The translations under genes were made by a program, and so were the position numbers. Positions 23,598 through 34,326 of a stretch of DNA of 64,000 nt are shown here, piece after piece. Under the pieces are notes generated by a model. That model did no database searches. It saw only the letters and a program-made list of their open reading frames with translations, and was not told where the DNA came from. This DNA is from Streblospio benedicti (Eukaryota > Annelida > Polychaeta > Spionida > Spionidae): positions 736,884 to 800,883 of the forward strand of contig CM032666.1 in NCBI GenBank assembly GCA_019095985.1, written 5' to 3'. The first letter of the stretch is position 1. Every line of letters begins with the position of its first letter.

Positions 23598-24724
23598 TAA
23601 GCGAGGGGCTCATTTCACCTTGCTCGCGTGTTCGCCGCAAGGCGTGTTGAGGTCTGCGGAGTCTATTGCATTTTCTGCATGCAGTGACAAAAGTACAGTT
23701 GTGGACACATAGGCACGGCCTCCGTGAGTTATTGGTGCGTCGGGACAGGGAATGGTTTGTTTGAGGTGATCGTGATCAACATGCATCGAACGTGCGTTGC
23801 ACTCGTGTATAACTTATTTTCTACGCACCGTGTGATTACTAAAGTGTGGCATTCGTACGTTCATGGTACGGAGAACGCATTGCGCCAGCACTGTATCTGT
23901 GCCTACAACGTGCGGCTAAATCATCTATGATTATGCCACAATTAGCTTAAGGTCTCCGCACTGCTTCCTTACGGTCAGACCATGACGTAGGGTGGTCGTA
24001 GCGGAGGTTTGGCAGGTCAAACTTCTTCAGCGACCACTCTACGGTCTTAAAAACTGCAGCGCTTGTCGCACTTAGCACTACGGATCTTTACGATATCCAT
24101 ACGTTATTGGTCGTAGACTGGCTGTAGACAGCCCTTGCGGCGAAACGTGCCTATAGCGAGGGGCACATTCCACCGCAAGGTGGGTCTACAGCCAGTCTAC
24201 GACCAAACACACATAGAAAACGTGAAGATCCGTGCGTATATATGCAGTGTGGCAAACGTAAGTTTTTTTTCAAGGCAGTACGGTGGCCGCAGAAGAAGTT
24301 TGACATGCCAAACTTCTTCTACGACCATCCTATGTCATGGTCTGGCCGTATGGAGGCAGTGCGGAGACCTTAAGCTAATTGTGGCATAATCATAGATGAT
24401 TTAGCCGCACGTTGTAGGCACAGATACAGAACTGGCGCCGTGCGTTCTCTGTACCATCCACGTAAGAATGCCGCACTTTAGTAAGCACACGGTGCGTATA
24501 CCGTAAGTTGTACGCGAGTTCAACGCACGTTTGATGCATGTTGAGCTCACGGCCACCTCAATAAAATCATTCCCAGTGCCGACGCACCCATAACGCACGG
24601 AGCCCGTAATGATGTGCCCACAACTTTACTTTTGCCCATGCATGCGGAAAATGCCGTAGACGCTGCAGACCTCAAGACGCCTTGCGTTGACCACGCCCGC
24701 AAGGTGGAATGCACCCCTCGCTTA
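23598..24724. mobile_element. 1.13-kb palindromic element (two MITE units tail to tail)
   Basis: Both ends carry TAAGCGAGGGG in inverted form (left 23598, right ends 24724). The arms pair over about 550 bp; one near-perfect stretch is GCGGCTAAATCATCTATGAT and its continuation. The centre (about 24150-24170) contains another inverted pair of end motifs (ACGTGCC-TATAGC / AGCGAGGGGCACATT). This shows that two copies of a 550-bp unit (compare 25299-25850) abut tail to tail. GC is much higher than the flanks. It lies in the first intron of the minus-strand WSC gene. Confidence 0.85.
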
Positions 24725-25120
24725 ACGCATTAAGCATGTTCACACCAACTTACAGCTTAACAAAACGTAACAAAACTCAACAAAACTTGACTCAAAGTGT
24801 AAGCAATGTTAACAGAGCTTGGTTCAAAAATGGGAAGCCCCGTCTATAGTCTCATATAGGCTATTGGTCAAAAGCGGCATTGAAGCGGTGATCTGTTTTT
24901 TCCCCAATGTGTAACAGAGCGTAAAAATGCACACAGAGCATGGTCATCGTGACAGTGTCTGGTTCGCAACGCCATAATCTCGTCAACGCGTCAGAAAGCT
25001 TATCAAACCCTCGTCAAAGCGGGATCAAAGCGTGATGAAGCATAACAAACAGGAAAATAATTCATCCCCCAAAGCGGCAACGGATTCGTATCAGAGCATA
25101 CCATTCCTTTTAAGACAGGC
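24725..25120. repeat. quasi-periodic CAAAGCG / AACAAAAC tract
   Basis: Short imperfect words (AACAAAACG, AACAAAACTC, GTCAAAGCG, ATCAAAGCG) recur at spacings of roughly 10-12 bp between two members of the same MITE family. No coding frame. Possibly a diverged minisatellite or another mobile element. Confidence 0.4.
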
Positions 25121-25298
25121 AAAAATTACAGAATCCCGTCGTTGTGAACTGGGTATTAGGGGTAAACGCCTCAATCATCAACATCATACTTATGCATTCT
25201 AAGTTTTAAAACCATATTTCTTGCTAAGTTTCTTGTCAATCAGCACAAAAACGTTGGTAATTAATGAAAGGGCAGGAAGAGGTAAAAGTCTTTAGTAA

Positions 25299-25850
25299 AG
25301 CGAGGGGCACATTTCTTGAGCTCTGCGGTGTCTATTGCGTTTTGCGCATGCAGTGCGAAACGTACAGTTAGTGAGCACATACGGACTGGCTCCGTGCATG
25401 CTACAGTCACACGGCCACTTATGAGTATGTGGGCACAGGGAATGGTTTTTATTGAGGTGGCCTTGTGATCAACATGCATCTAACGTGCGTTGTACTCGTG
25501 TATAACTTACATTGTACCAAGATGTGACTTCAAACGTACGGGACCCGCACCTTCACTGTACAAGGAACGCACGCCCCAGTACTGTGTCTGTGTCCACAAC
25601 GTGCGGTAAATCGTCTGCGTTTAACTTATGGTCTCCGCACTGCCTCCATACGGTCAGACCACCGCTGACAGTGGTCGCAGAGTAAGTTTGGGAGGCCAAC
25701 TTCTTCTGTGGCCATCATACGGCCTAAAAATGCTGCGTTTGTCGCACTTACATGTAGCACTCACGGATATTTACGATCTCCATACGTTTTTGGTCGTTGA
25801 CTGGCTGTTGACAGCCCTTGCGGCGTAATGACCCGTAATGTGCCCTAGCT
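25299..25850. mobile_element. MITE unit, single copy of the palindrome half
   Basis: About 550 bp matching the left arm of 23598-24724, with AGCGAGGGGCACATTT at one end and AATGTGCCCTAGCT at the other as short terminal inverted repeats. This copy defines the true unit of the palindrome. Confidence 0.8.
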
Positions 25851-26482
25851 AGGCATTAATTGTTTCTCGGGATACATATATATGTGTAGATCTATATCAC
25901 TATCTTCAAATAAATAGACGTTTGTGGAGACTTGATTTCACAGGTAAACAGAAAAACAGAAAACTGGTATGAAACATTCATCAACTACACAAATGTTGCA
26001 AGAAGAAAATATTGATGATAAAAGTTCCATTTAATAGATATTTTTCTTTCTTGTTTATTGTACAGAACACGTCACCGATAAAAACTCACACAAACAAACA
26101 AAAGGCTAGTGAAATAGCGTTCACTGGCGAGAGTTGTTGATAAGTATGGTCAGTTATCATTTCATGGGAACAGGCATTATCATCATGTTTAAGATGAAAA
26201 CAACGACTGTGAATGTTATGGGCTAGTTTTATGGCGAGCTCATATTCCTATTGTTCCAACTTTTATTCATAAAATGAACTAAAGATCAACTTTTTATACT
26301 ATGTGCATGCTACCATGTCAGTAGTTTGAACACAATTCTAAGGGCACATGAATTGTTATGTTAGGCTTTTATTAATATCGAGTTTTCTATCTTGTTATTA
26401 GTTTGGTTTTTACACATTACACCTTGCTGTGTGGGTTAGTATGTAAGGACATTTTGGAGACAGACTTGTAGTAAAGTTATTT
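25851..26482. other. intron, nothing recognised
   Basis: AT-rich sequence within intron 1 of the proposed minus-strand WSC gene. Confidence 0.4.
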
Positions 26483-26590
26483 GAAAGGCCGTGGAATCGA
26501 ACTCACATCTCCCGTTCACACCGTAGCAGTCATTATGTGTAGACAGGCGCTCTGGTCCACTGATCTAACCTCTCATACGCCTTATAGACT
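26483..26590 (-). repeat. tRNA-derived SINE-like segment
   Basis: On the minus strand it reads TTAGATCAGTGGACCAGAGC (A-box region), CTGTCTACACATAATGACTG, then GTGAGTTCGATTCCACGGCC (B-box GGTTCGANTCC type). Box spacing is tRNA-like but the acceptor stem does not close. Confidence 0.65.
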
Positions 26591-26609
26591 TGTTAAGACT
26601 TGGCCAGTG

Positions 26610-26770
26610 CAGTAGAAACTCTTAAGACCACCTCTATAGTGAGACCACCCCTGTAGTAGGACCATTTTCCGTGGTCCCAAATGTTCATAAAGTGACCAAA
26701 ATGAACCTCCTTATAGAGACCAACCTCTCTACTGAGGCCGCTTAAGCTCAGGCCCACGGGTGGTCTACTG
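26610..26770. mobile_element. pogo-like MITE, 160 bp
   Basis: Starts CAGTAGAAACTCTTAAGACC and ends GGTGGTCTACTG before TA. The interior has GAGACCACCCCTG and the CATAAAGTGACCAAAATGAAC core seen in other copies. Confidence 0.7.
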
Positions 26771-27233
26771 TATCCGATTGTACAATGCCTCTTGCGGCCT
26801 TTTGCCGCCTTGATGCTATTTTGGCCTCATACAGTCTTGATGCTTGTGTCTTTGTCCCTGAATCTCTCTATCGGCCTCTATCACGTCGCGTGCACTTGTA
26901 CCTGGACTGAGGTTGCCGTGCCCTGGCACACATATATCACGTAACGTGCGAATCAACGTATACATTGACGTATAAACCCACTGAGGGTGGCTACATCTGT
27001 GCTAGTTTGCACGTGGGTAGATCTGTGCTAGTTTGAAAATATTAAAATATTGTATTAATCACGGTAGATCTACTGTGTCAGTACAAATAAACTTTTTTTT
27101 TTTACTTTGACTTGACTTTGACATGAGTACTTCAATTACATCTGCTATTCAGTTTCATGTTCACCAACGCTACACAAAGCTTTACTACCCATTTTCTGAC
27201 AATCACACAAAAACAATACAATATGAGACTCAC

Positions 27234-27353
27234 CAAGAGCACAAAGATCGACACCGCGGCAGCAGCCATGGCCAGCAGCGACGGCTGGTGCAGTGCTATG
27301 ATAGCAAATTCGTCTCCAACACTAATCTTTTTAAATAATCCAAAAGATGTCAC
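27234..27353 (-). CDS. signal-peptide exon 1 of minus-strand WSC gene
   Basis: The likely start is the ATG at 27269 in a strong context (CTGGCCATGG). It gives MAAAAVSIFVLL and ends in phase 0 at the donor TTG|GTGAGT (27233). An in-frame ATG at 27353 would add 28 residues. Joined in phase to the 28-nt exon at 23101 it forms a complete signal peptide and then the WSC domain. The predicted product is a secreted or surface WSC protein that may bind carbohydrate. This gene start has not been linked to the plus-strand EGF-WSC exons at 10.8-12.9 kb, although the two share the WSC exon. Confidence 0.6.
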
Positions 27354-27899
27354 AAAACGATGAAGAAAAACGCAATTTTCTATCTTCGGACGTATTCAGT
27401 GGCAGATTCGGCAAGAAGAGGACTTAATCTTGCAAATCTGTCCATATATAGAGCTCACCACGTCAGCTGTTCATATTTGTGCGTTGCCAGAATAAAAAAA
27501 GCTTTTTCTTTGCCAGCACCCTGTGGCACCTTAAGTATGTTTTAGCGCCCACGTTCTATCGTTTTTTTATCCAGGCCATTAGCAAGTACTTTCAAATGGA
27601 ACTTTCAGAAAAAGGTCAATATTGCAAGCAAAACACACTGATAATCATCTTATAAAGTAAGAAAAGCATATATTTTTCATAAGTTATTTAATAATCTCCA
27701 TGTGGTGTATTTAATCAATTTTGAAATACAAACTAACATTGATTAAGAAATAGAAAATCATGTATCGATATTAAATAGCAATTGGGATATTTGGAAAACA
27801 TTGCTGTAGTATTGGCAATATCCAATATAAATTAAACTACCCAAATCCTCCTGTTGTAAATATAGAGAGGCCAAGTCGGTTACTGCAAATGAACATGTC
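27354..27899. other. putative 5' flank of the WSC gene
   Basis: AT-rich. No TATA or other element can be singled out with confidence. Confidence 0.35.
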
Positions 27900-27904
27900 C
27901 TTCT

Positions 27905-28020
27905 GTGTTAGAATGGAGTTAGACTCATGATCATAAGGTCGTGGGTTCGATTCCGGGTTAGGTCTGGCTGTGGGCGTTGAGCAAACTCATCCCTAACAGG
28001 TTGTGCACTGATGAGTGGCT
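27905..28020 (+). repeat. tRNA-derived SINE-like head
   Basis: ATGGAGTTAGACTCATGATC followed by GTCGTGGGTTCGATTCCGGG gives A- and B-box-like words at tRNA spacing. A body (AACAGGTTGTGCACTGATGA) and the C-rich minisatellite follow. Confidence 0.6.
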
Positions 28021-28074
28021 TGTAAGTGCCCTGTTCCACCCTCAAGCTCTATTCTTCTCTTAAGCCAAATTCCC

Positions 28075-28520
28075 AATCCCCCCCCCCACCGCCTACCTAT
28101 GCTCATGAGCACAAGCCCTTGCTTTCTATTAAGCCCCCGCTTTTTCTTAAATTACACCTCTCAGGTGTATACTTACAAGCCCCCGCCCCCCCCCCCCCCC
28201 ATTCTGTCAAGCCCCCCTATGCTCACAAGCCCCCGCTTTTTCTCAATTACCCCAATCGGGTGTATACTTACAAGCCCCCCCTGTCAAGCCCCCGATGCTC
28301 ACAAGCCTTCGCTTTCTTTCAAGCCCCTACTTTTTCTCATATACTACGTATACTCACAAGCCCCCACCCCACCTCCACCCAGAACCCCAATGCTCACTAG
28401 CACAAGCTTTCAGCCCCTACTTTTTCTCAAATCCCCCCCACTCTCAGGTGCACATATATGCTCACAAGACCCCCACCTCCCCATTCTCACAAGCCCCCCC
28501 CCCCCACTCACACACACTTA
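28075..28520. repeat. C-rich minisatellite
   Basis: About six imperfect units of roughly 60-75 bp, built from ATGCTCACAAGCCCCCGCTT, TTTCTCAAATTAC and TCAGGTGTATACTTACAAG words, with long C runs. The proline-rich open frames here are by-products. Confidence 0.8.
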
Positions 28521-29015
28521 ACCATTTTCTCAAGCTCTCAAGTTCTCAAATAAAGTGCAGGGCTACACTAGTTAAAAAAAGTTCAGCGGCAATATATTGA
28601 TTTAATTGCTGGCGATTTTCCTACTATACCAGATAAAAATCAATATCATTGTAGTATGATGTAGATCATTCTAGATACCAGTAGATTGTTAATGATTCAT
28701 GGATTGTTCCAAATAGAATATAATAGAATATTGTAGAATGATTTGGTAAAGCATGACTGTTCTAGAAGTTCTAGATTGTACTAATCTGATAGTATATGAG
28801 GCAACAGCCACACCTCTGTTCAGTTCAATTGGTGGTTAAACATAGTTCAATTACAGTTCAATGTCGTTTCAATTATAGTTCAAGTTAATCAATGTCACAT
28901 ACATGTACAACAAAACACATATAACATAATTGTTTTATGCACTGATAATAACCATACATCCTAGACCTACGCAAACTATTTCAATGAGTTTTGTATTTAT
29001 TTATATGATATCATC

Positions 29016-30267
29016 ATGGATTTGCTCAGTGAAAGTATACTAATTGATGAGGAAAGGACTCTGGAAAGACAATCACATATAAAACTTTTGTGTGAGAAAG
29101 GGTCAGCCCACAATTTGAAGCTGTTAACAAATGTCCCATATGATGGAAACTGCCTTTTTTCATCAGTACTTAAGCTAATGCCAGGAGCTGCCTGGGACGC
29201 AGAAGCTTTAAGAAGTGATTTGTGTAACTTCTTCAGGGATGCTCAGGTAAAATTATTTCCATAATTTCTAGAATTATAGTAGGTGGAATTCTGAAATAAA
29301 ATCTAAAATATCGTATGCCAATGGCATATTTCAAGTTTAGTTATTTCAAGTAATTTTACTCAAAACTTGAAGTAGCATTTGTAATTCACGGTACGGGTGG
29401 GGGGGATTCACTAGGGGTCATGATTTCAACATTCCAGCCAGTTTCACGACGGGAGGTTCAATATCTAACGCTCTATTCATGTGATTTAGCATTATTGAGC
29501 CATAAAAAGCATAAAAAGTAAATATAAGTTGTAGTAAATTTGTTTTCATTACAGTATCATATAGAATCATATCCCTCAGGATAATACCTCCACATTGTTT
29601 TCATCAGGTGGTTTCACTAGGGGTATCGTTTTCATAGTTTCACTGGTTTCACTACTAAGTAAGAGGTATGATTTTGGACTTTAAGTGGCACCCCACTAAC
29701 CATTCACCCCTGAAGTACCCCCCCCCCCCCAATGAGAGTAGAATCGTATGCCTATAAATATGTAAGCATATATCCTAAAATTCACATAAACCCATGAATA
29801 AAATAAAATTTGACTGTGAAAATATATTTGATATTATCAACTGTTTTCAGAAATGTGGCGCAGAGCTTCATGCTCTTTGCATGGCAGACGTGAATTTCTT
29901 AAACGAATTAGACCAAAGACACCGTGATGTTCAAAACACGCTTGTGGTCCGCGGATTAGCTGAGATGCTAAATCGAAATATTAATGTACTCAGTGTAGAC
30001 CCTATAACCAAGACAGCAACCAACCTTATGTTCAAACCTGACAGTCACACCAGTATTTCACTTCCAATACTTTATATTGGACACATTAAAGATAAGCATT
30101 TTGTCCCTTTTCAAAAGATTGTTGAGAAGAAGAAAACAAATAGTGAACATCAACCCAGTATAAAAGATATTTTTAAGAAAAAGACAACACATTCAGCCGA
30201 CAGGGAATCATCAACCACAGATGAACATCAGCATGAGAATCAGCATGAGCATCAGCAGCAGCAAGAT

Positions 30268-30333
<66 letters not shown>

Positions 30334-32660
30334 CAACAACAACTGTCTACAGGACCCAGTGATTTGGTATGCGAGGCTGTCATGGATACATCAAATCAGG
30401 AAACAATATCTGGATTTGACATTGGTGATTATGCACAAAACATATGTAATCTTACAAATGAGATGAGATACAATCTCATCGTAAACATGCATAAGCTGCA
30501 ACCACCAAGGAAGGAAAAGTTTCCAATGTCCAAATTTGGAAACCAAAATCGAGCTTTCAATTATGAATGGTTAAATTCATATCAATATCTTGTTTATAGC
30601 AAACGATTAGATGCTGCATTTTGCCTCCCATGTGTACTTTTTACAGGGGGAACGGAAAGAGGAACATTGTCATCAGTTCCTTTCCGTAATTGGAGAAAAG
30701 GAAAAGAGATTTTTGATGCACACTTCATGGGCAAATCTAAACGATCTGGAAGTGGTAATCAACTTCATCGCTCATGTGTTGAAAGAATGAAGCTTTTCCA
30801 GCTTACAATGCAGCAAGGTCAGGATGTGCATCAACAGATGTCTAGTCAAAGACAAGAAAATGTCAACAGAAATAGAAGAATCCTTGAATCAATCTTCAAA
30901 ACTGTGATGTTTTGTGGAATTCAGGGAGTATCCCTACGAGGTGTACATGAACATGAGACACTAGATGCAAAGGATGTCAACCATGGTAATTTTGTAGAAT
31001 TACTAAAATTTCGTGTAGATGCTGGTGACGAAATATTGAAGCACCATCTTGATAGTGGGAGAAAAAATGCATTATATACATCAAAAACAATTCAAAATCA
31101 AGTCATAAATATTATCGGGCAGCAGATACAGAAAAATATTATAGAGGACATCAGCAATGGAGTATATTCGATCAGTGCCGATGAAGTACAAGATGCGTCA
31201 AACAAGGAGCAGCTTGCAATATGCCTGCGATACGTTGATCACAATTCCAAAATTTCAGAACAATTTTTTACTTTTGTAGACGTGACATCTGATACAAGTG
31301 GAGAGAACATTGCATCAGAAATTAAAACTACTTTGACTAATGCTGGTCTGTCCCTGAGTAATCTAAGGGGTCAGTGCTATGATGGAGCGGGAAACATGTC
31401 TGGTTGCCATAGAGGTACTGCAGCCAGAATCCAGGCTGATTATCCCAGAGCCACATATGTGTGGTGTGCCAATCACAAATTGAATCTTGTAATCGTATCA
31501 GCATGTAAAGAGCCTGCTATTCGCAACATGCAGGATACAACTGATCAATGTGTTCGCTTCTTTACCAATTCATCCAAACGGGAGAACTGCTTAAAAGAAG
31601 TAATGACAGAAAGCACAGGAGATTTCAAAAAGCTCAAGGAATTGTGCAAGACTCGGTGGATTGAGAGGCATGTAGCATATAACAGATTTCTAGATCTTCA
31701 TGAGCAAATCGTGATGGCCCTTGAAACAATTGCTCAAGGGGTAGGATTCAATCGAGAATCAGCAAATGAGGCATCAACTCTTCTCATCTCAATCACAAAA
31801 TTTGAGTTTATTTGTGCACTTGTGGCTGCTTGCAAAACTATGTCCTATCTACAACCTTTGACCACATTTCTACAAGCAAGATCTCTTGACCTGCACAAGG
31901 CCTTTGACAAAAAATTAAACTTTTAAAGAACACTCTGCAAAGTGTTCGTGACGAGATGGATGAAATGTCACAAAGATGGTTTGATGAGGCTGTGCAGAAA
32001 GCAGGTAAAGTTAATGTTTTACCATCACTTCCACGATTAGCACGACGGCAAGTGTTGAGAGTGAATGCCCCAGCAGTCACCCCACTGGAGCATTTTCAAC
32101 GAAATGTATTATATCCATTTTTTGACCATGTGATAGCTGATCTTAATCGCAGATTTGAGGATGATTTACAAGACAGGCTGGTCGGCATGTTGCTTGTTCC
32201 CAAGCATCTTACATCACAGATTAGTGCAAACACATTTGCACAATATGATGATGATATTCCTCATCCAGAAGATCTTGAAGCTGAACTCAATTTATGGAAA
32301 ACGCACTGGAAAACACGACCCACTGACGAAATAGGATTAGAGGATACACTGAAATATGCACATGACGCAAACATCTATCCAAATATTAAAGCAATTTTGA
32401 TCCTCATGGCAGTGTTACCTGTTACAAGTTGTGAAAGTGAGAGATCCTTTAACCAGCTAAAACTGCTAAAAACAAGCATTCGGAATCGAATGTCTGAAGA
32501 AAAATTAAATGGTCTTGCTCTTATGAAAATACACAGAGGTATAGCACAAAATCTAGATGCACATACCATTATAGATCTTTTTTTGCACAGCACCATCCAA
32601 GAAAAATGGAGCTTGAAAATATATTCATTGATTAATTGTGTCGCCTCAGCTGAAGTATGA
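29016..32660 (+). CDS. OTU-hAT transposase (DUF4371/ZMYM1-like), one frameshift
   Basis: Exon 1 (29016-29246) and exon 2 (from 29851) join in phase 0 across a 604-bp GT-AG intron. The join rebuilds an OTU cysteine-protease domain: PYDGNCLFSS with Asp43/Cys46, and the distal GHIKDKHFVPF with His at about residue 160. A glutamine tract (about 217-241) separates it from a TTF-type zinc finger (AFCLPCVLF ... LHRSC). A DUF4371/RNase H-like hAT core follows, with Asp-bearing blocks SADEVQD and CYDGAGNMSG and a WCANHKLNL block, and then the hAT dimerisation block CESERSFNQLKLLKTSIRN. Near 31909-31925 an A-rich run shifts the frame by one base (a lost A would explain it). The part after it runs open to 32660. 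Total about 1,010 residues. OTU domains remove ubiquitin in cells; its role here is inference. Confidence 0.85.
29388..29735 (-). repeat. repeat Z, copy 2 (inverted), nested in transposon intron
   Basis: Reverse complement matches 14190-14590. It lies wholly inside the 604-bp transposase intron, so it inserted after the intron existed, or the intron grew around it. Confidence 0.75.
30270..30341 (+). repeat. CAG/CAA trinucleotide tract (polyGln)
   Basis: About 24 consecutive Gln codons, mostly CAG then CAA, within the transposase. Prone to length variation. Confidence 0.95.
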
Positions 32661-33261
32661 GCATTGTGTATGTTTCATTTCAAGAGATAAGTTTTACACT
32701 TATTTGCATATTTTGCATAGTTATAAGTTTCAATTTTGAGGAACTGCAGCAGTGTTTATCATTAAGCTGACATGGCTCTATGTATTGTATACTGTATTAA
32801 AACAAAGCAGCTATGTTCTTTTAAGATTACCATTTCATATATAAAATGTATGTGCATTCCAAATAACACACTGGGTGATAATTTTCAAGTTTAGCACTTC
32901 TATAAAACTCCTACATGTAGATATGTGCTAAAGAGTACAGTAGTGAGTGCAAAGTTGTGTGAAACTGTGTATGAAAGGCTTGTCAGTTCATGAAGGTTAT
33001 GTTTGATTATGAGCTGATTGATTTTTTTTCTTTTGTGTTTCAATTTATTTCTTTATATTTCCAATTTTGTAGTTGACATTTTGTAAACTTATAAGTCAAA
33101 TTATAGCAGTCCTAGTATATAAGGTCAGATGATTTTTATAAAGTTCTAAATTATTGCTGTTCTTATGGTCCAATTTTGATTTTGCGCTTGTTACAGTTTC
33201 ACTAGTCTATTAAGCGGAACTTATATGTAAAAGTGGTGAAAACAAATTGCCAAGCAGCATT
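32661..33261 (+). other. 3' untranslated part of the OTU-hAT element
   Basis: AT-rich and non-coding between the transposase stop and the putative 3' terminal inverted repeat. Confidence 0.5.
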
Positions 33262-33566
33262 TAGAATAACTAGTGCATGTATGGCTTTACTTGCATTTTT
33301 GTATGTTTGTCTGCAAAATCCAACCTCCATGGCCTTTTGCAAGCTAATTAACTGTTAGGACAATCTCGTCTTTTAAGTGTTTTGGCATTCGTTTTGAAAC
33401 TGCTGAATATTTCACGACGATTTGTAAGTTGGTAGATTTTTTTCACAACTGTCTAAAGGAGACTTCAGTCTGGTAAACAGTTTGTAGATTAAATGGATCA
33501 TATGCGTCGGGTTTAAAAGGAAGAAAGGGGGTTTCTTTCAAGAGACGGCGATACATTTAATGAATA

Positions 33567-33729
33567 CAGTATAACCTGCAATTAAGACCACCTCTCTATT
33601 GAGACCAACTCTATAATAGGACCACTCTTCACAATCCCAAACCTTCATAAAGCTATCAAACTGAACATCTCTCTACTGAGACCACCTACCACCGGTTGCA
33701 AATGTGGTCCTAACACCAACCTATACACT
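33567..33729. mobile_element. pogo-like MITE, 160 bp
   Basis: CAGTATAACCTGCAATTAAG start, GAGACCAACTC and CATAAAGCTATCAAACTGAAC core, degenerate right end near CACTATA. Confidence 0.65.
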
Positions 33730-34320
33730 ATAACTCTACACAGTGCACATTGAGAGGACCACAGTGGGACTGAGGCCCATCAACCTGAACATACACTGGG
33801 TTTTTCATACCAGGCACGCATTGAATGGATTATATTGCCCGATGTCTTAACATTTTAGAGGTTTGAGTGGCAGAAAAAGAACAACAAAACTATAAATGCC
33901 ATTTTTGCTGCCACCCACGCCAACTCGAGAGACCCTGATCAAGAACTGTTTCATGGAGCTTATGGAACTGGTTCATAAGTCGGCGTGAGCGGGTTGTGTG
34001 TGTGTGGGGGGGGGGGGGGGCACTTAATGCTTCTCATTGGGGATTTTATACACACAATCGATAGTGCAAATGCCAAGAACCTCTTATACAAACGAAGTAC
34101 ATTTAAAAGGTCTTCATGTGTTTCCGCTGGAATTCATGATTACTAAATGCAAAGTTTCACAAATACATGAAATAATTAGGATATAATGGCTCTCTAATAC
34201 TGTAAGGAAGTAGACAATAATACTATACACTTGTATTTATGATTACTGAATCCGGTGTTTCGCAAATAGACAGAACCATTAGATGACGTTGAATATAAAT
34301 TTAGAAATAACAATATTACA
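33730..34320. other. no gene recognised
   Basis: Contains GT and a 14-base G run at about 33996-34020. Otherwise AT-rich. Confidence 0.45.
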
Positions 34321-34326
34321 AGAAGT

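Larger units (their letters stand above)
28559..33288 (+). mobile_element. hAT DNA transposon with OTU domain, about 4.7 kb
   Basis: The proposed 5' end is CAGGGCTACACTAGTTAAAA (28559). The proposed 3' end is the degenerate inverse near 33262-33288 (AATAACTAGTGCATGTATGG), preceded by AAATTGCCAAGCAGC, which mirrors the inner 5' GCTGGCGATTTTCC. It encloses a single transposase gene (29016-32660). No clean 8-bp target duplication could be matched, so the 3' limit is uncertain. Repeat Z lies nested in the transposase intron. Confidence 0.65.

Noticed and set aside
28015-28600. Three overlapping proline-rich frames up to 168 codons
   Set aside because: C-rich minisatellite; the frames follow the repeat unit, not protein constraint.
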